Assembly (NCBI GenBank): GCA_947627965.1
Contig: CANQYA010000067.1
Location: 1-5,547 of the forward strand
Reading direction: 5' to 3'
DNA length: 5,547 bases
Source: an uncultured Bacilli bacterium
GTDB taxonomy: Bacteria; Bacillota_I; Bacilli_A; RF39; UBA660
The position numbers were made by a program, and so were the translations under genes. Below, in pieces: positions 1 to 5,538 of the stretch. The first letter of the stretch is position 1; every line of letters begins with the position of its first letter. A model generated the notes under the pieces. That model was given only the letters and a program-made list of their open reading frames with translations, was not told where the DNA came from and ran no database searches.

Positions 1-488
1 TTTTAATTGGTTTTGGTTCAGGACTTGTATATCGAGCTGGATTTACTTCAGGAGGAACTGATATTGTTTGTCAAATATTATCAAAGTATTTAAAAATAAA
101 CATGGGAAAAGCTATTATTTTATGTAATGGGATAATTTTATTATTAGGAACTTTTGTATTTGGTATAAATAATTTTATGTATGGAATTATTATTATTTAT
201 CTTATAAGTATGCTTAGTGATAAAGTTTTATTAGGTATTTCTGATAGTAAAGCTTTTTATATTGTTACTGTCGAAGAAGTTAAAGTAAAAGAATTTATTA
301 TTAATAATTTAAGTCATGGTGTTACCGTTTTTCAAGCACGAGGAGGTTATGATAATAAAAAACAAAAAGTTTTATTTTGTGTAATTCCTACTAAAGAGTA
401 TTTTAAGTTAAAAGAAGGTATAAGAGTTATTGACCCTAAAGCTTTCTTTGTCGTTACTGATGCTTACGAAGTGTATGGCGGTGAGTAA
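1..488 (+). CDS. YitT family membrane protein, 3' part (5' end outside window)
   Basis: This is the C-terminal 161 residues of a YitT-family protein, read in the frame starting at base 3 and ending at TAA 486-488. The frame is open to the left edge. The residues before the first ATG (102) already read as family sequence (GLVYRAGFTSGGTDIV), so ATG 102 is internal and not the start. The visible part holds the end of the membrane domain (GFTSGG loop, then two hydrophobic segments around bases 111-215) and a C-terminal soluble DUF2179-type domain from about base 240, with the family-like stretches LSHGVTVF, GGYDNKKQKVL, VIPTKEY and IDPKAFFVVTDAYEV. YitT proteins are polytopic membrane proteins of unknown function; the cytosolic domain is thought to bind a small ligand, which is not shown here. 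It is clearly paralogous to the next gene, which starts one base downstream. The family is secure; the function is unknown. Confidence 0.9.
   Translation, partial: LIGFGSGLVYRAGFTSGGTDIVCQILSKYLKINMGKAIILCNGIILLLGTFVFGINNFMYGIIIIYLISMLSDKVLLGISDSKAFYIVTVEEVKVKEFIINNLSHGVTVFQARGGYDNKKQKVLFCVIPTKEYFKLKEGIRVIDPKAFFVVTDAYEVYGGE
477..484 (+). promoter_or_regulatory. SD of the second yitT-family gene, inside the end of the first
   Basis: GGCGGTGA matches the anti-SD complement GGAGGTGA at 7 of 8 bases. Eight bases separate its GGCGG core from ATG 490, a good spacing. It overlaps the last codons of the upstream gene, so the two genes are probably translationally coupled. It favours ATG 490 over the in-frame ATGs at 430 and 475, which lie upstream of or within this site. 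Confidence 0.7.
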
Positions 489-489
489 T

Positions 490-1350
490 ATGATAACTGA
501 TTTTATTTTAAAAATAAAAGAAAAGAAATTAATACAACGTTATGGTTTTCTTGTTTTAGCTCAATTTATAGGAGCGATTAGTTATAATTTATTATTTTAT
601 CCAAGTAAAATAGTAGCAGGAGGTGCGAATGGATTATCTATACTAGTTGAAAGTATATTCCATATTCCCCCTTATTTATTTCTATTAGTTTTTTACGTTA
701 TTATTTTAATTATTGCAGTTGTAACAATAGGTATGGAGAAAACTAGTGGTGCGGTAGTAGCGACCTTTATTTACCCTTTATTTGTCGACTTAACTTCTGG
801 ATTAACGTCTATTATCGATATTAATAAAAATGATATATTATTAATCTGTTTATTTGCAGGATTATTAAGTGGATTAGCTAATGGTATAACTTACAAAAAT
901 GGTTTTAGTTCAGGAGGGTTATCATTAATTAGTCAAATTATTTATGAAAAATTTAAAATATCTATTAGTAAAGTTAATTATGTTATAAATATTGTTATAT
1001 CACTATTAGGTGCGTTGTACTTTGGAATAGAAAATATAGTATATTCAGTTATTATTTTATTTATAATGCGTATTGTTATTGATAAAGTTTTATTAGGTAT
1101 ATCTAATAATAAAGTCTTCTATATAATAACTTCTAAACAGGAAGAAGTAAAAAAATATATAAAGAATGAATTAGGTCATGGTATAACCGAATTTGATGTC
1201 ATAAGTGGTTATGAGAATAAAAATAGTCAAGTTTTAATGACGGTAATACCAACGCGAGAATACGTAAAATTTAAGGAAATGATACAAAAAATAGATAAAA
1301 ATTCTTTCTTTGTCATAACGGATTCTTATCAAATGTTAAACGGTTCCTAA
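490..1350 (+). CDS. YitT family membrane protein (DUF161 + DUF2179)
   Basis: This is a complete 286-residue protein, the usual YitT length of about 280-290. The N-terminal two thirds is a membrane domain: hydrophobic spans near residues 17-36, 61-81, 85-105, 115-135, 158-176 and 181-200, with family-like loops IVAGGANGLSILVE and NGFSSGGLSLISQ. The C-terminal domain from about residue 205 is soluble and DUF2179-like (ELGHGITEFDV, VIPTREY, SFFVITDSYQ). It aligns end to end with the visible part of the preceding gene, including an identical DKVLLGIS at the membrane/soluble boundary, so the two are tandem paralogs. Start 490 is chosen for its SD at 477-484; ATG 475 (5 codons longer) and ATG 430 (20 codons longer) are in frame but overlap the upstream gene. 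There is no intrinsic terminator before the next promoter. The biochemical role of the family is not established. Confidence 0.9.
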   Translation: MITDFILKIKEKKLIQRYGFLVLAQFIGAISYNLLFYPSKIVAGGANGLSILVESIFHIPPYLFLLVFYVIILIIAVVTIGMEKTSGAVVATFIYPLFVDLTSGLTSIIDINKNDILLICLFAGLLSGLANGITYKNGFSSGGLSLISQIIYEKFKISISKVNYVINIVISLLGALYFGIENIVYSVIILFIMRIVIDKVLLGISNNKVFYIITSKQEEVKKYIKNELGHGITEFDVISGYENKNSQVLMTVIPTREYVKFKEMIQKIDKNSFFVITDSYQMLNGS

Positions 1351-1358
1351 AATTTCCA

Positions 1359-1378
1359 ATAAAATTCGACAATTTTAT
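1359..1378. repeat. AT-only perfect inverted repeat before the ftsE promoter
   Basis: ATAAAATT (1359-1366) and AATTTTAT (1371-1378) are perfect 8-base inverted repeats around the 4-base centre CGAC. The right arm runs up to, and shares its last T with, the TG of the extended -10. No T-run follows, so it is not a terminator. It could be an operator-like dyad, or chance in AT-rich DNA. Confidence 0.4.
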
Positions 1379-1386
1379 GATATAAT
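1378..1386 (+). promoter_or_regulatory. Extended -10 promoter for the ftsE-ftsX-M23 operon
   Basis: TGATATAAT is a perfect extended -10 (TG, one base, then consensus TATAAT at 1381-1386). No good -35 lies at 16-18 bases; TCGACA at 1366-1371 resembles one but is only 9 bases from the -10. The extended element probably compensates. Expected transcript start is about 1393, leaving a leader of about 26 bases that contains the SD of ftsE. Read-through from the yitT genes is also possible, because no terminator intervenes. Confidence 0.7.
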
Positions 1387-1405
1387 AGATTTGTATTAGC
1401 ATAAA

Positions 1406-1413
1406 AAGGAGGT
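1406..1413 (+). promoter_or_regulatory. SD of ftsE
   Basis: AAGGAGGT is a full match to the consensus, five bases before ATG 1419. It is the strongest ribosome binding site in the window and fixes the ftsE start. Confidence 0.85.
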
Positions 1414-1418
1414 CGAGT

Positions 1419-2117
1419 ATGGATTTTATTAACATAAAGCATGTAAATAAAGTATACAAAAATGGAGTTACTGCTATTTATGATTTATCTTTAAAAATAA
1501 AAAAAGGTGATTTCGTTTTTATAATAGGTGGTTCTGGAAGCGGTAAATCGACATTAATTAAAATGCTTTATCGTGAGGAAAGACCTACATCAGGGGAAAT
1601 AAATTTAGGTGGATTAAATGTTGCTAGACTTAGAAATAGCAAAGTATATAAATTAAGAAGAAAATTAGGTATAGTTTTCCAAGACTATCGCTTATTACCA
1701 AAGTTAACGGTATATGAAAATGTGGCTTTTGCTTTAGAAGTAATTGGTGCGAAAAAAGATGAGATAAAAACTAAAACTTTAAAAGCTATTGACTTAGTTG
1801 GTTTAAAGTCTAAGACGAGAAATTATCCGACAGAGTTATCAGGAGGAGAACAGCAAAGAGTTGCTATTGCGAGAGCTATAGTAAACAATCCTAAACTATT
1901 AATTTGTGACGAACCGACAGGAAATCTCGATCCTGATATGAGTAAAGAGATAGTTAAAGTTTTGGAAACAATTAATAAAGAAATGGGAACAACAATTATT
2001 ATGGCTACACATGATAGAGAAATAGTTAACGCTATGAAGAAACATGTTATAGCCCTTAAAGATGGTCGCCTTGTAAAAGATTTTGAGAAAGGAACGTATG
2101 ATAATGAAGTTGTTTAG
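1419..2117 (+). CDS. ftsE: Cell division ATP-binding protein FtsE
   Basis: This is a 232-residue ABC ATPase of normal FtsE length. All nucleotide-binding motifs are present: Walker A GGSGSGKST (residues 37-45), Q-loop VFQDYRLL with Q88, signature LSGGEQQR (140-147), Walker B LLICDE (160-165), D-loop GNLD (168-171) and H-loop H198 in MATHD. FQDYRLLPKLTVYENVAFAL is characteristic of FtsE and separates it from LolD/MacB-type exporter ATPases, as does the ftsX gene that directly follows. FtsE sits on the inner face of the membrane bound to FtsX; ATP hydrolysis drives a change in FtsX that activates an extracellular wall hydrolase. The gene starts an operon from the promoter at 1378-1386 and overlaps ftsX. 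Identification rests on motifs, length and context together. Confidence 0.95.
   Translation: MDFINIKHVNKVYKNGVTAIYDLSLKIKKGDFVFIIGGSGSGKSTLIKMLYREERPTSGEINLGGLNVARLRNSKVYKLRRKLGIVFQDYRLLPKLTVYENVAFALEVIGAKKDEIKTKTLKAIDLVGLKSKTRNYPTELSGGEQQRVAIARAIVNNPKLLICDEPTGNLDPDMSKEIVKVLETINKEMGTTIIMATHDREIVNAMKKHVIALKDGRLVKDFEKGTYDNEVV
2088..2095 (+). promoter_or_regulatory. SD that decides the ftsX start
   Basis: AAAGGAAC, within the end of ftsE, is a moderate SD. Aligned on the consensus, its GGA core puts ATG 2104 at eight bases, while ATG 2098 would be only two bases away and ATG 2083 lies upstream of it. This favours 2104, though 2098 cannot be excluded. Confidence 0.5.
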
Positions 2118-3003
2118 AATGTTTGGAAGAAACGTACGTGATGCGTTCAAAAGTGTAGGAAGAAATTTTTCCCTTTCGATAGCGTCTATTTCTTGTATTA
2201 GTATTACTCTAATAGTGGTTGGATTATCTTTATTAATTTCATATAATGTTAATAACTTTACTGAGACAATCAAGAAAGATGTTACGATAGTTGTTTTCTT
2301 AAACCAAGAAACTACTAGTGAAGAATTAATAAGTATAAAAGATGAAATTGCCATGTTTGATAATGTTGCAACAATCGATATTAAGACTAAAGATGAAGCT
2401 AAAAAAGAAATGATGGCTGAATCTGAAGTATTTGATGCGACAATGAGTACGTGGCCAGAAAGTGATAATCCATTAAGAGATAGTTACCTAATTAAAGTTC
2501 ATGATATTGAGCAAATTAATGATACTGTTGATAAAATAAAAAACTTTGAAAAAGTAGAAGTTGTCGATTATGGAGAAGGTATGGTTGAAAAACTAGTAGA
2601 TGCCTTTAAATTAGTTCAACAAATAACAATTATAATTGTTGTTATATTAATAGTAGTTACAATATTCTTAATTATTAATACAATTAAATTAACTATTTTC
2701 TCACGTAAAAGAGAAATATCTATTATGCGATTAGTAGGTGCGAGTAATTTAACTATCAAAATACCATTCGTTATCGAAGGTATGTTGATAGGTATGATTG
2801 GTTCGATTATCCCAATTGTCGTTGCTATTTATGGATATATTGTCTTCTATGATAGATTTGAGGGGCAATTGTTCTCGCCATTAATAAAGTTAGTTTCACC
2901 CGAACCATTTATTTATATAGTTTCAGGTATAATTTTGTTAATTGGTATAGTAGTTGGTATGTTTGGTAGCGGTCGTGCAGTAAGGAAGTATTTAAAAGTA
3001 TGA
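2104..3003 (+). CDS. ftsX: Cell division protein FtsX (permease-like)
   Basis: This is a 299-residue protein, typical for Gram-positive FtsX. The topology is classic: short basic cytosolic N-terminus (MKLFRMFGRNVRDAFKSVGR), TM1 about residues 24-46, a large extracellular domain about 47-172, then TM2 174-196, TM3 224-248 and TM4 269-287. The cytosolic loop after TM2 carries the conserved SRKREISIMRLVGAS, the likely FtsE contact. The extracellular domain contains DVTIVVFL and NPLRDSYLIKV, matching the FtsX ectodomain style. The complex with FtsE relays ATP hydrolysis to a coiled-coil hydrolase outside the membrane, very probably the product of the next gene. The gene overlaps ftsE by 14 bases from ATG 2104 (20 from ATG 2098) and ends in TGA overlapping the next ATG. 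The start is the only uncertain point. Confidence 0.94.
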   Translation: MKLFRMFGRNVRDAFKSVGRNFSLSIASISCISITLIVVGLSLLISYNVNNFTETIKKDVTIVVFLNQETTSEELISIKDEIAMFDNVATIDIKTKDEAKKEMMAESEVFDATMSTWPESDNPLRDSYLIKVHDIEQINDTVDKIKNFEKVEVVDYGEGMVEKLVDAFKLVQQITIIIVVILIVVTIFLIINTIKLTIFSRKREISIMRLVGASNLTIKIPFVIEGMLIGMIGSIIPIVVAIYGYIVFYDRFEGQLFSPLIKLVSPEPFIYIVSGIILLIGIVVGMFGSGRAVRKYLKV

Positions 3004-4193
3004 GAAAGTGGATAAGTGTAGCAATAATAGCCATATTGGTAGTAACTATGTTACCGTACAATGCTAAGGCGATAACTTTAGGAGAATACGAGGCTGTTGT
3101 TCAAAAATATGTTGACGAATTAAAAGCTAATCAAGAAGCTGTTAATAAAACTGATGAAGAAATAAGACAAACTAATGCTGAAATTGCTAATATAAGTACC
3201 GAAATACAAAACATATCAAATGAAATAGAAAAATTAAATAATGAAATAGTTGAGTACAATGAGGAAATAAAAGAAAAAAGTTTACAAACTAAGGAAATAT
3301 TTGAGTATTTTCAAATGGCTAACGGGGAGAATGCTTATTTGGAATATGCTTTTGGAGCTGAAAGTATTACGGATTTAATTTACCGTATGGCAGTTGTTGA
3401 ACAAATGACAGAATATAATAATAAAGTAACTGACGAATTAGAAAGAATGATTGAAGCTAATAAACAACGTGAAAAAGAAATAGAGCAAAAAAAAGTAGAA
3501 TTAAATGCTAAATCAAAAGAGATGCAAGAAAAACTAGTAACTCTTGGTCATAAAAAAACAGATTTAACTTTAGGAGCTACTACTATTCAACAACAGATTG
3601 ATACTTATCAAAAAAGAGTTGATACTTATAGAAAACTAGGTTGTAAAAGTTCAGATGTGATAGGTGTTGACTGTGCTACTTACGGTGATGCTGGTATATT
3701 CCGTAAACCAATTCCTTATGGTTATGTTACTAGTGAGATAGGTTACCGTTGGGGTAGTTTGCATCGAGGACTAGATATGTCTAATGGCGATCCTTATAAT
3801 ACTAGAGTTTATCCGATAGCTAATGGAAAAATAAAAGATATTTTTGTGGACTTGAATGGAGCTAAGATTGTTGTAATAGAACATTATGACGCTGTAAATA
3901 ATAAATATTATTCTTCTGTTTATGGTCACTTGAATTCTTTTTCGCCAAATATCTATTATGATAAATTTGTAACATCTGACGAATATATTGGTTACATGGG
4001 AAATTCGGGTTATTCATTTGGAGCCCATCTTCATTTAGAGGTAGCACCATGTCGTTATGGAACGGATGCTGTATGTATTGACTTTGGAGCTTTTATTAAT
4101 TACTTCAATAGTCTTTATAATCAAGGTAAGTTTAGAGGCGCTAGAGACTTAATTAATTTCCCAGCGGTAGGAGTTCCTTGGTATTCAAGATAG
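3000..4193 (+). CDS. Secreted coiled-coil M23 (LytM) peptidoglycan endopeptidase, probable FtsEX effector
   Basis: This 397-residue protein has three parts. Residues 1-24 are a signal peptide: basic MRK, a hydrophobic core, and a likely cut after NAKA, which supports ATG 3000. Residues about 28-205 are a long charged coiled coil with a central ANGENAYLEYAFGAESITDLIYR-type segment (about 107-130) like the hinge in PcsB, CwlO and EnvC, the part that contacts FtsX. Residues about 238-365 are an M23 domain with an intact zinc site: H255 and D259 in HRGLD, H310 in YGHL, and H343/H345 in HLHLE. It should cleave peptidoglycan cross-bridges outside the membrane, under FtsEX control. Cysteines occur as two close pairs, C215/C225 and C351/C359. 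ATGA overlaps the ftsX stop, so translation is coupled; AAGGAAG (2982-2988) is an SD at a rather long distance. It differs from EnvC, which lacks catalytic residues. Confidence 0.92.
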   Translation: MRKWISVAIIAILVVTMLPYNAKAITLGEYEAVVQKYVDELKANQEAVNKTDEEIRQTNAEIANISTEIQNISNEIEKLNNEIVEYNEEIKEKSLQTKEIFEYFQMANGENAYLEYAFGAESITDLIYRMAVVEQMTEYNNKVTDELERMIEANKQREKEIEQKKVELNAKSKEMQEKLVTLGHKKTDLTLGATTIQQQIDTYQKRVDTYRKLGCKSSDVIGVDCATYGDAGIFRKPIPYGYVTSEIGYRWGSLHRGLDMSNGDPYNTRVYPIANGKIKDIFVDLNGAKIVVIEHYDAVNNKYYSSVYGHLNSFSPNIYYDKFVTSDEYIGYMGNSGYSFGAHLHLEVAPCRYGTDAVCIDFGAFINYFNSLYNQGKFRGARDLINFPAVGVPWYSR

Positions 4194-4200
4194 AATAATT

Positions 4201-4231
4201 AAAAGTTGTTCGATAGATGAGCAACTTTTTT
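4201..4231 (+). terminator. Intrinsic terminator of the ftsEX-M23 operon
   Basis: AAAAGTTGTTC (4201-4211) pairs with GAGCAACTTTT (4219-4229) in an 11-base stem with one G-U wobble and a 7-base loop. A run of six T (4226-4231) overlaps and follows the 3' arm. It lies 8 bases after the M23 stop codon and closes the operon. Confidence 0.88.
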
Positions 4232-4239
4232 GCAATTCA

Positions 4240-4277
4240 ACTTGCAAATCTTGTCTAAAAAACAAAGTTTTGCAAGT
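4240..4277. repeat. Imperfect hairpin with TTGCAA arms upstream of the ATPase gene
   Basis: ACTTGCAAA (4240-4248) and TTTGCAAGT (4269-4277) are perfect 9-base inverted repeats. The stem continues inward through one T-T mismatch, CTT/AAG, a bulged A and GT/AC, to a loop of about seven bases (4255-4261). No T-run follows on either strand, so it is not an ordinary terminator. TTGCAA is itself palindromic and occurs a third time at 4230-4235. Possible roles are operator sites for the downstream promoter or a second structured element after the terminator; neither is shown. Confidence 0.5.
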
Positions 4278-4290
4278 CTATCATCAAAAC

Positions 4291-4319
4291 TTTACAAAAA
4301 CATATTTTTATGATATTAT
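4291..4319 (+). promoter_or_regulatory. Probable sigma-A-type promoter of the AAA ATPase gene
   Basis: TTTACA (4291-4296) and TATTAT (4314-4319) are each one base from consensus, with a 17-base spacer and a TG extension (4311-4312). The sequence around the -10 closely repeats that of the ftsE promoter (TTTATGATAT, then AT). The expected transcript start, about 4326, is only some 10 bases before the preferred ATG 4336 and falls inside the SD. Confidence 0.65.
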
Positions 4320-4322
4320 TAT

Positions 4323-4331
4323 GGCGGTGAT
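4323..4331 (+). promoter_or_regulatory. SD of the AAA ATPase gene
   Basis: GGCGGTGAT matches the anti-SD complement GGAGGTGAT at 8 of 9 bases, with eight bases from its GGCGG core to ATG 4336. This favours 4336 over the in-frame ATGs at 4270, 4321 and 4330. ATG 4270 is also upstream of the promoter. Confidence 0.65.
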
Positions 4332-4335
4332 GAAA

Positions 4336-5538
4336 ATGATAATAAGAAATGAATACTTAAACAAAATGATAGATGCCAAAGATACTGAATTTATAAAAGT
4401 AATAACTGGTGTTAGACGAAGTGGTAAGTCAACTTTACTTTTAATGTTTAAAGATTATTTATTGAAAAGCGGTATAGCTGAAGAAAATATTTTATATATA
4501 AACTTTGAATCAGCTAAATATGATAATATAAAAAATTATAAAGACTTATATTCATACGTTAAAGATATAGCCGAAAATAAAAAAATATATTTGTTACTTG
4601 ACGAAGTACAAATTGTCGATATGTGGGAAAAAGCTATCAATTCATTTAAAGTAGATTTCGATATCGATATTTATATTACAGGTTCAAATGCATATCTATT
4701 ATCGTCAGAATTATCGACTTTACTTTCAGGAAGATATATAGAAATAAAAGTATATCCATTATCTTTTAAGGAATATTTAGAATTTAATAATTATAATGAA
4801 AACGATATTGAAAATAAATTTAATGAATATTTAAAATATGGAGGGTTACCTGCTATAACATTAATCAAAGATAATGACGAATTGGTATTATCATACTTAA
4901 ATGGTATATATAACACAATTGTAAAAAAAGATATTCTTGATAGGAACAATGTAAAAGACACATCATTACTTGAAAATATAATAAAGTATTTAGCCAATAA
5001 TATTGGCAGTAGTGTTTCGGCTAGTAAAATAAGTGATTACTTAAATAGTAATAAAATAGTTGAAAAGTCTAATCACCAAACTATAGATAATTATTTAAGT
5101 ATGCTTGAAAAATCATTTATAATGTATAAAGCCGATAGAACAGATATTAAGAGTAAAGCTATACTAAAAACGCTTGGAAAATATTATATAGCCGATACAG
5201 GAATAAGAAATATTATATTAGGTTTTAGAAATATCGACGAAGGACATTTACTTGAAAATGTTGTATATTTAGAACTTTCAAGACGAGGATATAAAGTTAA
5301 TATTGGTAAAACAAATGATTATGAAGTAGATTTTGTGGCAGAAAGCCCTAATGATATAAAATATTATCAAGTTACTAAATCTTTATCTAGTGACGAAGTA
5401 AGAGATAGAGAAATTAGGAGCTTAGAAAGTATAACTGATAATTACGAAAAAATAATATTAACTATGGATAAACTAATAAGTAATGATTTTAATGGTATTA
5501 AAGTAAAAAATATAATAGATTGGTTACTAGAAAAATAA
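4336..5538 (+). CDS. AAA ATPase of the AAA_14/DUF4143 type
   Basis: This 400-residue protein is of normal length for the family. The N-terminal ATPase has Walker A GVRRSGKST (residues 25-33), Walker B YLLLDEVQ (85-92; D89, E90), a sensor-like ITGSN (114-118) and SGRY with R133, a likely arginine finger. YPLSFKEYLEF and YGGLPA follow, both typical of the family. The C-terminal part (about 210-350) is DUF4143-like: a winged-helix-like stretch (VSASKISDYL, IDNYLSMLEKSFI), KYYIADTGIRN, then a PD-(D/E)XK-like core with E307 (LLENVVYLEL), D332 (EVDFV) and YQVTKSL at 344-350. At that last position the catalytic E-x-K is Q-x-T, so nuclease activity is doubtful. The family is widespread, patchily distributed and of unknown function. 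The gene stands alone behind a terminator and its own promoter; base composition looks like its neighbours. ATG 4321 is the main alternative start. Confidence 0.9.
   Translation: MIIRNEYLNKMIDAKDTEFIKVITGVRRSGKSTLLLMFKDYLLKSGIAEENILYINFESAKYDNIKNYKDLYSYVKDIAENKKIYLLLDEVQIVDMWEKAINSFKVDFDIDIYITGSNAYLLSSELSTLLSGRYIEIKVYPLSFKEYLEFNNYNENDIENKFNEYLKYGGLPAITLIKDNDELVLSYLNGIYNTIVKKDILDRNNVKDTSLLENIIKYLANNIGSSVSASKISDYLNSNKIVEKSNHQTIDNYLSMLEKSFIMYKADRTDIKSKAILKTLGKYYIADTGIRNIILGFRNIDEGHLLENVVYLELSRRGYKVNIGKTNDYEVDFVAESPNDIKYYQVTKSLSSDEVRDREIRSLESITDNYEKIILTMDKLISNDFNGIKVKNIIDWLLEK

Noticed and set aside
102..488. ATG 102 as a true start of a small 128-residue protein
   Set aside because: The frame is open upstream to the window edge and that upstream part already reads as YitT family sequence, so the gene is cut by the window and is not short.
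430..489. N-terminal extension of the second YitT gene from ATG 430
   Set aside because: These 20 codons overlap the first gene, have no matching SD and do not resemble the family N-terminus; ATG 490 has a good SD.
1351..1390. Terminator after the second YitT gene
   Set aside because: The only dyad is AT-only, would form a weak stem, and is not followed by a T-run.
1899..2354. 151-residue reading frame on the minus strand
   Set aside because: It lies entirely opposite ftsE and ftsX, which are certain, and shows no recognisable motif or SD; it is a shadow.
3862..4050. 62-residue reading frame on the minus strand
   Set aside because: It is opposite the catalytic part of the M23 domain and has no family features.
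4270..4335. N-terminal extension of the ATPase from ATG 4270
   Set aside because: It would cover the promoter and hairpin arm, lacks an SD, and the family usually begins shortly before the Walker A motif, as it does from 4336.
4791..4997. 68-residue reading frame on the minus strand
   Set aside because: It is opposite the ATPase gene; its hydrophobic look comes from the AT-rich complement.
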